DNA from: Dillenia suffruticosa
Taxonomy: Eukaryota; Streptophyta; Magnoliopsida; Dilleniales; Dilleniaceae
Length of the DNA stretch: 64,000 nt
Direction: 5' to 3'
NCBI GenBank assembly: GCA_033439265.1
Contig: JAVTVX010000031.1
Location: forward strand, 10,897,501 to 10,961,500
Below are positions 25,988-39,410 of the stretch, one piece after another; positions within the stretch are counted from its first letter, which is position 1; each line of letters begins with the position of its first letter. The translations under genes were made by a program, and so were the position numbers. The notes below the pieces were generated by a model that saw only the letters and a list, made by a program, of their open reading frames with translations, did no database searches and was not told the DNA's origin.

Positions 25988-28041
25988 TTTTTCTATTTTT
26001 GGCTTTTTTGAGCATTAGGAAATATTTTTGGTTGACAAGCCAGGAGAGAGAAACAAGAAAATTGATTTTCAATTCTTTTTTTTTTTTGGATGAAACAAAG
26101 AAAGCCTTAATTCTGGTCTCGATTTATTGCATCCTACATGGGACTGGGATAATCTTTGATACCATCAATTTTCATTGAAAGCTAGAGCAAAAGTTAGCAT
26201 TTCCTACTTGTTGATCCCTTGTTAAGGTCAAGTCAAACATTTGATTTTGCTAGTTTCTAGCAAGATATTGCCTCATGTTCTGAGGTGAAAGTGCATGTAA
26301 CTTTCAGCATACATTTTGCTCCAAACCTTGTGAAACTTTTTTTTTGGGGTGGCGGGGGGGAGATCTTGGAATTTTCTGCTATTATTAGTCCAGACTCCAG
26401 AGAGCATTTGGAGTACAATTTGGCCCTAGGCTTCATATGAAGCCATTTGACACATTTGCTTCGGCTTTTCTCCTTTTTGGCCCACTTGTCAATATGGAGA
26501 AGAACCAACGGGTTATGGAGCATAAAGGTCCTTCACATGAACTCGCGTATTCTCTCTCATTTTTTTTTTTTTGGTGAAATGAACTTGCGTATCCTGTGTG
26601 TCGGTGTAAATGGCTAGTAAAATGTGGGAAAATCACCCTTGAAATCCTGGACAAAGAAGATAAAACTTCATTACATGCATAAGAATTTGTTAAAATACAA
26701 GTAGAAAAAAGGAAAAAAAAAGTTATATATACCAAAAAAAAGTCAACTATCAAAACCCAAAAAAAAAAAAAAATTAAAGATTGAGATTGATAAATTAACA
26801 TATTGATATTCAGGAAAGTGATATTTGAATGATAATATAGGTACTAAAAAATAATAAATTTGAGATGGTGTAGATTCATTTGCATGAAGTTCCAACCTAG
26901 TGGTGCTCTCAGAGAAACACTTCTTGTAGGAAGAGGTTTTCATCCCCTCAGATCAATAGGCTCTTTGGGGGTTGAAATTGCTGCCTGTCTACTATATATA
27001 CACGCACACACAGAGAGACAAAGAAGTTGTTGGCTCTGAAAATCAGATACCCAATTCATTTCAGAAGCTAAATTGACTAAATTTTGTCAATTTTGTTTTC
27101 TCTGTCTGCAATTTCAGCCACTTGATCTGATGTGTGAGCTCCCAGTTGCATTGAAGTCAGGAACATGAAATTGTTGACTGCTGGTACTGAGAAACTGGTG
27201 TCTTTTCTTTTCCTTTTTCTATTTGTTTTGTCATAATTTGAAATGATGCATTCTTTTTTGAAGTTTCAAGCAATTAAACACAATTGGCAGAACTCTTAAA
27301 TTCTGTCAACTGCCAAGTTCAAGAGATTTAAAACTACATGAATTTAACTTGCAATCAGATCTGAGTGTAAACTTGAGCTTTACAGGCATTTAGTTTCGTC
27401 ATGTTTTTGACAATTGAGTCCGCAGAAATTTCAGTTTTGTCACTTTGGAATTAAATGAGGAAGCAACTAAGTGCAAAAGAATTTGAATTTGAATCTGAAT
27501 CATTTTGCAGTATAGATCTTTATAACATCATTGATGGATCCAAAACATACCCTTACAAGCGCGCAGAATTCTAACATATATTAATTGTGCTCGAAGGTTT
27601 ATGATTCCCTTGGTAAGTACAATCTCAATGGATTATCCTTTTGTATCTAATCCAATGCCATTGTCTCTTCTCGTGCTCCTCTTACAAAAATTGGAGAAGA
27701 AAAGGATCATTCCCATGGTTTGAAAATCGCAACCTAAATTGTCACCAAGAGATATATATGAAGGTAAAATTTCAACATTTGACCATGATTTATTATGAGA
27801 GAATGTGTGCCAAAGGAAATCTTTGAACAAGCAAAGCAACAACAAATCTTGCAACTTTTTTCTTTTTCTTTGATGTATCATGCACAAATAACTTTCATGT
27901 AACTTGCACACTAAGGTTGAAAACCAACAGCATCACACTGCGTTGAAGGCAAAACCAAAACAAAGTACAAGAGGGGGAGGGGGGAGGGGGGGAGGGGGTA
28001 GGGGGAAGCAAATGTCGTTTCAGGCATTTGCCTTGGCTTCA
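25988..28041. other. Intergenic region between the SINE and the remorin gene
   Basis: No supported gene. CTACTATATATACACG near 26,989-27,004 could be a TATA box for a plus-strand transcript, but no conserved coding sequence follows. A G-rich stretch at about 27,971-28,005 (runs of 4-6 G) lies just beyond the remorin stop and may form quadruplex structure in its 3' region. Confidence 0.5.
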
Positions 28042-31000
28042 TCACGACCAACCACAACACACAAAGTGCAATGATGGAATTCGCCCTGTTTGGCGTATTT
28101 GTTCTGCTTGAGCTGCAGTTCTTTCTGCTTGCCGTTTTTTTCTGGTTTCTGCTGCAGCTCTTTTCTCGTCTGATCTTTGCCTTGCCAATGCAATCTTCTT
28201 CACCATTTTTGCTTGAGCACTTGCTCTCATTTGCTCCACTTGAGCCTGAAATGCATTATGAGGTTAAACATTACATTAGCCAAATGTTGTGCTCAATTTC
28301 TACTTCATGAAAGTCACAGAAGTATCCCTTTTTTCTGATATTTTTGCTTGCTATTACATCTTCAATTTAGTGGCCGTTTGATTTTGAGGTGTTAAATTTG
28401 ATCACTGTAAAGAAATATCAATCTATGTAATTTAGTTTGTTATCATTAGATTGCCTATTAGAATACCCAAGAAGAATTTGCCGGATATTAATTACTAATT
28501 ACCTCTATTCTCCTCATTTCTGCTTCTAGTTTTGCCTTCTGCTGACTTTCCCATGCTTGAATTTTTATCTCCTCACGCTTGTATCTGCAAGTCAAAAAAT
28601 GATCAGTGTAATGAAGCTGGAAGCAGAAAATAAAAGCAAAATATTTTGGGGTCCCTGAGCCAGCAAGATTGAAACAAGTTGTAACAATGTATGCTGTACA
28701 AACCTAGCTGTGTGTTTAGCCTTTTCAGCTTCCTCCCATGCAGCTGCACGCTTTTCAAACTCAAGCCGTTCAAGTTCATCTGCATCAGTCTGTTTAACTG
28801 GAGAAGCTTTCATCTCTTTTTCGTCTTTACTAGCCCATGCAGCAATGTTCATCTTCCCGAGCTGGACTCCAAGGGCTACAATCTCTCTCCTAGTCTTGAG
28901 CTTTAACTCTTGTTCAGTCAATTCCTTTTTGCTACTTTCTTTTGAGCATTGAGAGTCTTCATCAGTAGTGGGTGTAGGTGCAGGTGCTCCTCTTCGAGGA
29001 GTAGATGGCATCGAAGATGTAGGGCTACGAAGTGGAGTTGTTGACCCAACTGGCGTAGCAGTTCTTGAAGGCTCTAGACTTGTAGCAGGGGTCATTTCGG
29101 TTCCCATGTCCCTCATTGACACTGCCCTAATAGCAGGAAGACCTGCATCATGTGCTGCTGAATTATAATGAAGCCAACGAGCATAATACAGGACGATTTT
29201 GTTCATATTTCGCGTAAACATCAATATGAGTTTTGGAAGGCAATTTTTGCAGAATCCTAATCATTTCATTATAAAAAAATGCTATTTTTCAGGACCACAA
29301 TGGCTCAAGATTCTTAGGATCTGATTTAGCCAATCCAAAGGAGCCAACTCAATCAGTGAGAAAATTAGTCATGCACTGCACCTTTTTAATCTTAATATAA
29401 GAAATCCCATTAGATAGAATATCCCTCACTAGCATATTTTCCCCCATACTTTCAAGCCATCTCACTGTCACGGGTCTATTATAGAAGCTGGAAAATAAGA
29501 TGACTAAATGCGTGGTCTCTTTCAAGATCAGAAAGACTGCTGTAGGGGGAACCAAACCACCCCCAAGGGATATGTATGGCCTACAAGTTGGCCTGCCCAG
29601 GCACGGAACAGGACCAGGTATGGATAATTTTTGTACTCATCCTCCCTGATGAGCATTGCTGTTTCATCCACAAAATGTGGATCGAATGCGTCATGATATG
29701 GGCAACCACATTAATGTCATGCACAATGCATCAATTAAACCAAGCCCATGTCTAATGTAGTTGGAAAAGTGTCTCTCATTTCCTGTGTGAGTACCCAATG
29801 GAAAGCTATAGGAAAGATTTTAAGACCTAATTTAGATGAAAATATGGTGAATGAATTAATGTACCTGTTGTGGTTTCTATTGGACTTCTTGTACACGACA
29901 ATTCTTTGTCAGCCACTTCCACCGAATCCCTACTTTGAGGACAAGTATCTATTGATGCACTGACAGTACTTGCTAGCCCTGCAATTGGGTGAGACCCGGA
30001 AGGAGCAAAAGAGAACTTATCAGTCGCTATTTGCAGTGCCGGTTGACAGAAATCAACACGCTTAGTTTCTGGTCCTTTTAGCATAGACGACTTTTGCTCA
30101 TGGCCACCAGCTGCGTCCGGAACAACCCTCACCATATTTGATACTTGCAAGCGATTTACTTGACCTTGTAAACTAGTTCTTTTAGCATTATTAGCTTGTT
30201 GAGGATTTTGTTTGGTCATTATCCATTTCTCTGCATCATTCCACTTAGATGGCATTGGTCTTGAGAAATGCCGTGCCATGGAATTGTGTAATGATCTCTC
30301 AGCTTTGTGAAACTCAAAGCTAGATGAACTAGCATTACTATCATAATCCAGATTGTCCTCCTCTAGAGTCCTCAATGGGTGGACAGTACTTGAGCTATTA
30401 CTTTCTTCTCTTAAAAATTGCTGAATTTTAAGGTCTCCTGCATCCCCATTTTCTCTGGCCGCAGTTTCTTTTGGCTGATTAGAAGAATGATCAACTTGGC
30501 CAGAACCAGACCTAGCCTCACTTGGGAGCATTAATAATGAAGAGTCTTTAACAGAGACTGCAAATGGAGATCAGAAATTCAAAAATTAACTTATTAATCG
30601 ATGCACCAAATCTGCACATAAAATGTACAAAAGTAGAGTTTCTCTCCTTTTTCGGTCTGAAGATGATAGAATTTCAGTGGCTTTCCCCTACTCTGAGAAA
30701 CTATACTGATTTCCTCACTGAGTTCATAGGTATAAGAAAGAACACAAAGAAAGCAACGAAGCATACCTTCCTCATCAATATCCCCATCGTTAAGGGATAA
30801 TAAGCTATTCTTCACAAACTCAGAATCCTCAACTTTGGAAGGAGATGTTCTTGAAGAGTTACAACTAGACCCATCTTTCTTCGTCTGATGGTGTGGCCCT
30901 ATCAGCTTCATCCTCAACTTGCTAGGAGATATTATACCAGTCTGTATACACCCAATGTTGAATCAAAAATTGTATTAGTGTCAAAATTTTGAAAAGAAAT

Positions 31001-31779
31001 TTTAAGAAATCAAAAGCAATTTGAACACATCTACCATCCCCTATAGTCTTTTTGAACAAATTGACTTCATTTTTTCAAACCCACCAAATTGGAAATTTTT
31101 AACTAAGAAACTAAAAATTAACACCAAGACTTGGCATCAAGAACGGCCGGAAAAAAAAAAAAAATCATATTTTTCTTTCATTATCAATCATTTCTCCATC
31201 AACACATTTTTCCAAAACAGGAAAGAACCCAATGATTTCAATTTAACCCAACTAGGTTTTCACTATTTCCACCAAAAAAAAATATAGATCACTAACAAAG
31301 AAAACAATGCAACTCAGATAAAATATCAAACAAATTGCACAAATCAAGAAACAGAAAATTAGTAGCTTTACCAAACTCGCATGAACTTCAATTTAAAAGT
31401 AGCTCTATTGAACCCAATGCGTTCTATTTGAGCTAACTGAGCATTCACTATATTCAAAATAAAAATCAAAATATCAAAAACAAAAGGAAAAAAAATGCAA
31501 AACATATAAAAAAAATTAAGAATAAAATGCACAAAATTGCACATTTCCTCTCACATTTGATGAAAAACAATGGAAACCCAGCTCAAAACTCAAGGAAACT
31601 GCACAAATTACACATTTTCTCTCACATTCGATCACTCTACCCAAGACCCATTTCAGGAAATAGGAAATTAGTAGCTCAAATAAACTCCTCGCATTTTGAA
31701 TTTGTTCTTCACCCATAAGCAAACAAGAAATAGAAGATGAAAACACACATACCTGAACTTTGTGAATCCTCTCATACTC

Positions 31780-31782
<3 letters not shown>
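28042..31782 (-). CDS. Remorin family protein (group 6 type)
   Basis: Plant-specific plasma-membrane nanodomain scaffold protein. Coding exons on the minus strand: 31782-31753, 30941-30767, 30557-29865, 29142-28704, 28584-28503, 28245-28042. All splice sites are GT-AG and phases agree, giving 540 residues. The start MEYERIHKVQ, the internal RPMPSKWNDAEKWI (about 168-181), the SMRDMGTEMTP block and the SPTSSMPSTPRRG block are hallmarks of the long group-6 remorins. The C-terminal Remorin_C domain (about 390-520) is a Lys/Glu/Ala-rich coiled coil (AAWEEAEKAKHTARYKREE). The end IPSLHFVCCGWS is a RemCA-type membrane anchor with paired cysteines for likely S-acylation. The Ser-rich N-terminal half is predicted disordered and phosphorylated, as in the family. 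It is convergent with ARF6. The start lies directly against a (GA)n leader. The partner proteins are unknown. Confidence 0.95.
30942..31752 (-). other. Remorin intron 1 with internal duplication
   Basis: The 811-bp intron holds two diverged copies of a segment. GGAAATTAGTAGCT-type sequence occurs near 31,355 and 31,665, and CACATTTTCTCTCACATT-type sequence near 31,540 and 31,610. It looks like local duplication within an A/T-rich intron. Confidence 0.45.

Positions 31783-31783
<1 letters not shown>

Positions 31784-31816
<33 letters not shown>
31784..31816 (-). promoter_or_regulatory. (GA)n leader repeat abutting the remorin start codon
   Basis: A CT run on the plus strand, read as GA on the coding strand, ends two bases before the remorin ATG. 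It is probably 5' untranslated leader and a candidate BBR/BPC-binding tract. Confidence 0.6.
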
Positions 31817-31819
<3 letters not shown>

Positions 31820-31878
31820 TACTGTTTAGTTTGAGGCTTGGGAATCTAAAATCTCAGTCTTCATCTGCGTGTTTTGTA

Positions 31879-31892
31879 GCCGACAAGTCGGC
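31879..31892. promoter_or_regulatory. Palindromic DRE/CRT-like site upstream of remorin
   Basis: GCCGACAAGTCGGC is an inverted pair of GCCGAC cores around AA, about 100 bases before the remorin ATG. The RCCGAC core is the DREB/CBF drought- and cold-response element, here present on both strands. Function is inferred from the core only. Confidence 0.4.
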
Positions 31893-33299
31893 GATTTTTT
31901 GTCCAACTTAAGACGATTAATTGCCGTTTTTTAGACTTTTTTTTGGGTGTATTTTAAGGAATTATTAGAATTAAATTGTAAAGAAGAGAAATAATTATAA
32001 CAGGGCCTATTTTATTACAACGTTTTACAGAGACAATGTGAAAAAGGTCAAAAAATGGATCTGGGTCTTCGCCCTGCAACACCCCCCCCCCCCAAGTAAT
32101 GATGTCATTATCAATCAATCAATCAGACAAACAAACAAAAAAGAAAAAAATAGCTTTGAACAGATTTGGGTAATTCGGAAAGTAATCTGTCAATTCAATC
32201 AAACTATTCTTGGCTCTTTCTTCTGTTAGATATATATTATCACAACTGAGCAATTAATGGGTCATTACATTGATACCGAAGACTTTCGTCTCTCCCCCCC
32301 CCCCCCCATTAACTTTTGCATTATTACTTTACTTTTATGATGGATTAAATTTATTATTCAACCATAATTACAAAGATATCACAGTGATAAAAAATTATTT
32401 TTCAAATGCCCTTCTTGAGATTTCATATTCCCACTTTCGTAAATATATATATTTTTACAAATTTTATAATATCTATAAAAAAAATTATTATTACATCAAA
32501 TGAAAAACAAAATTAATACACTTTTGATCCTCCCAAACTAAACTAAAATTGATAATTATAGTTTTGGTTCAATGAAAACAGAGTCAAAATCAGAATCGAG
32601 ATGATACTTTTGATTTTGATTCTTGAATTAAAAGATTCTGGTTTAAGTCTAATTCTAAAACATTTTGGTTTTGTTCAGTTTTATACAATTTTTATATAAT
32701 TTTTTTAAATTTTTTCATATTTTTAATGGCTTTTACAATTTTTTGCTATTCAATTTCATATTTTTTTTCTATAATATTTTAAAATTTTCGAATTTAATTC
32801 TAATTGGAGTTCCAAAAATTAGGAATTAAAATCAAATCAAAGTCTCAGGACCCCATGACACTATTTTCAAAGTGCTTTTCGACAACATAAAATTTGGTTT
32901 CGATTTGATTTAAGAATCAAAACTTTGGGTATATTTACTTCAAATGTCACTACAGTAATTTTTTTGGTCCTACTTCAAAGGTCACTTTAAAAATTAGGTA
33001 AGTATTTTTTATTTTTGGTTACATGGGAGTTCGAAAATTACAAAAATACGTGTGAAGATTCAAATATTATAGTTCAATAAAGACATTTAAACGAGAATCT
33101 TTATTACTTAAATATCCTTACAAATACCATAAAAAAGTATTAAGTATTAATTTACTTTTAAGTTTACCTCCGCTAAATATTTCATTATAATACGATATAT
33201 TTAACTTTTCAAAAATAATTTAAACCATTAGTAATTTTTGTCTTGTACAAGAAGTCCCAAAGACAATAGGCTAAGAAAATATTTAAGTAATTGCTTTCG
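31893..33299. other. Remorin upstream region and AT-rich spacer
   Basis: No gene seen. C homopolymers of 13-15 bases occur near 32,082 and 32,294. The first few hundred bases presumably contain the remorin promoter. Confidence 0.5.
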
Positions 33300-33319
33300 A
33301 AAATTAATTAACACACCCA

Positions 33320-33565
33320 AATTAAGTTTTTAATATGAGACTCGTTGGGATTATGGAGGGAGACTTTTCCTCCTTTGTTGGAGTGGCTTCTAATATGTCC
33401 ATGGAGTTGCTGGTCATGCGATATGGACTTCATTCTTAGGTCATTAAGCTTATTAGAGACTCGAGAAGGCTGCCTGTTAATGAGATTAGGCAGTTGTTGG
33501 ATCATGATTGGCCTGTGAAGGTGCATCATGTGTCCTTAGGCCATCAACATGATGCTTGCATGATT
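33320..33565 (+). pseudogene. LINE RNase H domain remnant
   Basis: In one plus-strand frame, about 33,438-33,530, the translation runs VIKLIRDSRRLPVN, EIRQLLDHDWPVKV, HHVS. This resembles the end of the RNase H-like domain of plant non-LTR retrotransposons (a DS...LI motif, then IR.LL...W.V...HV.RE.N). The reading frame is interrupted upstream by TAG, and the catalytic DG and the expected REAN..AD end are missing or changed. It is a dead fragment of uncertain boundaries. Confidence 0.5.
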
Positions 33566-35615
33566 TACGTAATTTCATTTCTTCATTCATTTTTGTGAAA
33601 ATAAAAGTAATTAGCGGAACTAATACCTAATTGATTCTGTAATTAGATACTATTATCTTTTAAGTAAAATTTTAAGTTTGAATCAAAAAAATATATGTCG
33701 GGAGAGAGTTTAGTCCCTTATAAGTTAACTTAACTCAAATTGGATTTAATCAAATTCAATATGATAATCGAATACTGATAATTTATTAAAAGAAAAAAAG
33801 TAATCAGTAGAGCTATGGCATCAACAAATTGATAATACTTAACACAATCGTAAGATGTAGCCATTTTATCCGATTTACTTTTAATTAGAGAAAAAAAGGA
33901 AATGAAATTAGATGATGACAGCAGAGGCGACAAAGTGAGCAAGAGCATAACGTTAAAGTCCATGATCACAAGGAAATGGGCAAGCAGATTTTGGCAGTAA
34001 ATTGGGAAATCTTTGGAAAAGTAACAGCAGTAATTTCTCCTGCTCCTACCTACCCTATCATTGTTTTCTGACTTCTTCTCTCGATGAAGATGGAGATGAA
34101 GATGATGCGTCGTTCAATTCAAATTGCTTCCATATTCAGATTAATTTATATTCTTCTTTATCAGTTTTGCATTTCATTTACATAATTCAACGATTCAATT
34201 TGTAAATACAACTTGTTATGATTATTCTATATTTATTTATGAAAATTTCTTAAAAACTCATTGTTTTTTTTTTCGATTATCTATATCCAAAATTATATTT
34301 CAACTAATCTGATTTGAGTATTTATGAGTTTGTATTTAAAGAATGGTTCTCCAATAGTCTTTTTTATTTCTAAATTTTTAACTCGATACTTATTTAAAAA
34401 ATCTAATATCCTGACCGACTATCAGTTGATAGCTCATTATTTTTATATCATTTTATATTCAATTCCTATGTTTTATATTAAAATTCTATGCAAATTGGAA
34501 TTAGGATTGTGTTAATATCAAAACCAAACATTCTCATCTCATGCTGCTTACCAAACCTTTTTATTTTACTAATTATTTTTTTTTATTATCAAGAATTTAA
34601 AGTTGAGATCATCATGTTGATGGGAAGAAAGATTTATATCACTAAACTATCTTCTTAGACTTATTTTACTAACCATGGCATCCCGGTCAAATGCACTAGG
34701 TTCTCATCCTGGTATCCTATGGAGTTGCATTCATCACACGAGGTCCATAAATCAAAAGCACCATGTTGATGATTACATTGATTAATCATCAGTGTTCTTC
34801 AATTTTTTTTTTCGTTTTTCCTTTTTTTTTTTTATCAAAAATTTGCCTTTTTGGGGATGATGAGTGATTCAATGATCCAATGAAAAGAATTATCGGAATA
34901 TATTTTTAGTTAATTAAAAAATGGTCTTAAAAAGTAATATATGCAGAAGATTTATAAATAATATATTTAATAATTTTTTAAATTTAATCATTGATATCCG
35001 GATTATCTTCGAACACTGTGGGACAGATTTTCTCGATATCTGGTTTTTTATTTCTAACACCTGAATTTAAAATTTTAATTAAACGAATACAGTGTTTTAT
35101 CATTATCATTAAATTTACGGAAACGTTCATATATTTTTAATAATTTTGATAGCTGCAAAGAAAATCCAATCACTCGCAGAGTTTAGGGCGATGATTATCA
35201 CCAAAAGGTGCCTGATTGAGCTATGCTTTTTCCTAATTAAGTACTGTTTGAAAAAAGTTGAAAGCCTTTTTTTTTGGTCGATTTTTGCACAGAATTTTAA
35301 TATAAAACATTGGAATTTTAAATGTATTTTGAAATGTTTAAAAAATTGTACCTTCATGGAATTTTTTATTTTGATATCATAACTGAATAAAATAAAAATA
35401 AAAATAAATAAATAAATACATACAAAGTGAAATTTTACGAAGAGGGCCTTATTATTAATATTTAAAATATATATAAGAAAATAAAAAAGAGGAATTGATA
35501 GGGGGATGGAGTTTGAGATGGGTCAGTCAAAGATACTTGAGTTGAGGCTGCACCAAAATCGATACCTGCAAGTGTGGAGTGAATATGAACAGTGTCAGGA
35601 GTGAAGGACTGGTGC

Positions 35616-35653
<38 letters not shown>

Positions 35654-37007
35654 TCAGAATTCCACAGGGTAACCCCTCCTAATAACTTCAAACTAACCCA
35701 TATTTTCCTATTTCTATAAAGAATAAAGTGACAAAAATTAATGCCCTGAAATCCATTAACCAAAACCGAATCCATCAGAAAATATTTCCCTCAAATTTTG
35801 AACCAATTATTGTCCCCTGGGTACTACACTAACTCTACATTTTAATAGATAATTAATTATAATTTTCAAATCCAAAGCTTTAAAACACCTAAATTTATTA
35901 ATAAATAATCGATCTAATAAAATAAAATACTACGTCACTTAATCAAGTCTCAGATTCAAAACTTGAGAATAAAATTTATTATATTAAGAGAGTCGTTCCC
36001 TAATAAGGTCTCAACAGATATTTGAATCGAGTTAAGATTCTGGATATAGAAAGTAAAAAAATAATAAAGTATAAATTATATGAGTAAAATAAAATTTTTT
36101 TGCTTTTTCTTGTTGCTTTATCCAATGGAAGGAGAGGGGCTCCCAACCTCGACTCTGATATTTTTGGCTTAAGCTAACCCCTTTTTTTTGGCGGGGGGGG
36201 GGGTCTTTTTTATCCATTAGAATTGATAAAATGGATGGCTGGTAAATGCGCATGAATTTCAGTATTCGAATATATATTTATAATTTATCATTCAATTTGA
36301 ATTATAATTATTATTTTTTAAAAAATTCTTCACTTTGACCCAATAAAATGGCAGTGGATCAAGACTTATATAAAATAATTTATTCATGATATGCTGCCAT
36401 AAATGGATTTTCATATTATAATTACAATTAAAATAATAAATTTTTAAGAATTTTATTGAAAGCTCTAATACAATAATTATCAATTACAATTAAAAAAGGC
36501 CTAACCAAAAAAAAAAAAAGAAAAATATAAATTATCAAAAGAAGAGAGACCTTTATAGGATTCCGGGTCCGCATACTATATGCTGCGCCAGATAAAAAAA
36601 AAAGCCTGGAAAATTAAAAAAAAAAAAAGTAAAAAATTTTAAATGATTTATATAAAGCTGGGCCACAATGGCCATTGTGCTTATCCAGCCAATTAAATTT
36701 TTAAAAAAAAATTAGTGTTGTTTTTTTTTTTAATTAAAACATGAAATTGATTTCTTGGTAACAGGAAAAAGAAAAGATTATGCAGGCTTATGAGTATTTA
36801 AATAATGGTTAAAGAAAGATTAGCCCATAAAATCTATAGGGTAGACTTTAGATTATAGGATAATTTTAACCAATAGGTTACTGCCACGTAAGAAATTGGA
36901 CATCTTTTCATGGGGGTGGGGGCTATACACTTGTCAAGACTTCATACAACTTTCTCTTTTTTAATCTCTGATTAATTGCTTCTAGAGCTCCAAACCAAAG
37001 CTAAACC

Positions 37008-37042
<35 letters not shown>

Positions 37043-37989
37043 TATATTATAGGGAGCCATTCTCCATATGGTATTAATTTAAACCTAAAGGTGTTCACAG
37101 CCCAAGGCAAAAGGAAAGGGTTCCTTTCACCTTTCCATTGTTTTGATTCTTAATAATTTTCATGGGGGGCCCCCACCCTACAAATGTTTATCCATTCAAT
37201 TATGATTCTCAAAAGTACTTTTGATGAAACAGGATGGGGTATGACCAAACATTAGGAACTAACAGCATAGGATACAACTTGGCTCCAGTTGTAAATCTTA
37301 AAAATTAATGTTTCTACTCTAAATACAACTTTAATCACAACTCAAACAAAACCCCCCGTTGATAGGTGCTTCTCTCTCACCCCCTTCGCCTTTTTTATCA
37401 TATCATCGATATTTAAAATTATATTTTAATTAATTTGATTTAAAAATATATAAAAATCTTATTTAAGAATGACTTTTAATATAATTTTTTTTTTATTTTA
37501 AAATTAAAAATTAAAAATTATTAGCTTATTTTTTCTCACCAACCTACGTGTTTGTCGGTAAAGGAAATGAATAGTTCTCTCTCTCACTTGTATTGCTCAA
37601 ATTCATCATTGGGTGATAAGAAGGGGAAGTTCCATTCACGTGGAGTGTTCTCACTTTGGCCAGCGCCGTTGCCTTTGACGACTCGTCTCTTTCGTTTGCT
37701 CCCATTTGGAAATTTCAAAAGCTACATCTTTGACCATATTTTCCTTACGGCAACGGTCTACACGCTCACGTGTTACTCCTAAATGTTTATCAGCATTTGT
37801 GACTGCATCGACTCTTTATACATCAACCCTAAATTTTTTTAATTAAAATTAAAATTTTAAATCTTAAAAATAAAAAATAAATATTAACAGAGCCGGTTCT
37901 TAAAACAAACTCTATACTATTTAAATTGAATTAATAAAAAAATATATCATACTAGTAGCACAATTTAAGGAATTTTATTTTTAATTCTT
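33566..37989. other. Intergenic AT-rich region
   Basis: No supported gene. It contains a (GA)n run (35,619-35,650), a (CT)n run (37,012-37,038), and several worn SINE-like stretches (about 33,600-33,770, 34,261-34,440, 35,926-36,050, 37,391-37,520) with the shared themes ATCCGGATATC and poly-A or poly-T. Confidence 0.5.
35619..35650. repeat. (GA)n microsatellite
   Basis: About 16 GA units in intergenic DNA. Confidence 0.95.
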
Positions 37990-38019
37990 TTGTCGGCCAT
38001 GACCAAAGGACTAGTATTA

Positions 38020-38213
38020 AGTTGGGAGGTAGAGGCAGCGGTAGGTATGGAGGTGCAATTCATTGTAGAGTTGAAAAACTCAAATAAAGAATTAGTGACC
38101 TTGCTTTTTCCAACTATCATCCAATGGAAAACAATGAATGGGGTATTACTGGGGTTGATTATTGGTTGCCCAATAAGGTTGGTGGGGCATTGATTGGAAC
38201 CATAAGTTCTATT
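38020..38213 (+). pseudogene. Possible gene fragment, unrecognised
   Basis: One plus-strand frame reads GGRGSGRYGGAIHCRVEKLK, a TAA stop, then about 35 codons including HPMENNEWGITGVDYWLP and KVGGALIGTISSIDF before TAG. The amino-acid composition is protein-like and richer in G/C than its surroundings. I do not recognise the family. It may be a captured or decayed exon, or chance. Confidence 0.25.
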
Positions 38214-39410
38214 GATTTTTAGAAGTTTGTTTTGGTGAACTTTAAGGTTTATCGGGAATTCTCATTATTGTTTTCTGTTTGCTTCATCACTAATATTTTT
38301 TTCTTATAAAAAATTAAATCTCAATTCTTGTTATTGGTAGAGGTGCAAATTTAATAAATTATAATTCAGTTGATATTATATATTTTTTTTTTACTTTAAA
38401 CATCTCGAATTCGAGCCCCCATACGAGGGAAAAAAATAATTCCATTACTTTTGAACAAAAAATTGTCGACTTGTACCCTAAGCAATATTTATTAATTATG
38501 TTTTGTGTTGAAAATATTTTTATATTTTTGTGTTACTTAATTATAGAATATTAACAATTTTTTTCTTTAAAAATCACTGGTATCTAGCGATTACGTCAAA
38601 TTCGACTAAATTTAGTTTGAATCGAGTTAGACCCTTGAAGGGGTAAACTCTCTCGATATTTATTTTCTCTATATATAAAACTTGAATATGAAATCTTGTC
38701 TAATAGATATTAATATTCGATTATTGAATCAACTAGGTAGGTACCGGTGAATACTAACAATTGTTGGGTTAACTGTGTGTTAACTATTAAGGGCACGCAT
38801 CTCTTTGGCTGAAGTAGTAGTATATTGATGAAGCATATTAATGTAAGGGAATGACTATAATCTGGTGCTATCTTGGTACCTATTACTAATAATATTTTGC
38901 TATTTTGCTGATAAAAAAGCATATTTTAACTATTTTCATGTATTTCCATGTTCCTACTATCTTGTCTTGTATTACATACCCTAGGACCAATTGTTATTAA
39001 GTCCCAAGAAAATTGTTAATTACCCAATAAATTTTACTATTTAGTACATATTTAAAAGATAGTAATAGTGATGGAGATTTCTTAACAACAATGAAAGTAG
39101 AACTTATTAAATAAAAAATTTGAGATAATTGGCATCGACAAAAAATCTATACCATATGCCCATAAGTTCTGCATTTTTCTCTTACATATTCCTAAACTCA
39201 TATGCTATGAGAACATGCCTATATGTATCTCCAAGTTTATGTAGAATGGTTAAGCTTAGGATTTATCCCAACAAAAAAAGTTCAAATATTCATGCTGATA
39301 TTCTCAATATTTATGCATAAATACATGCATATGCCCGCCCATAGAGGGGGAAAACATAAGATAACCAGAGAGGGTAGTGGCTCCCAAAAATTTCCAATTA
39401 CTTATCTTAA
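38214..39410. other. Intergenic region left of the retrotransposon
   Basis: No gene seen. A SINE-like stretch lies on the minus strand near 38,581-38,760, and another B-box-like GAATTCGAGCCCC followed by poly-A near 38,405-38,437. Confidence 0.5.
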
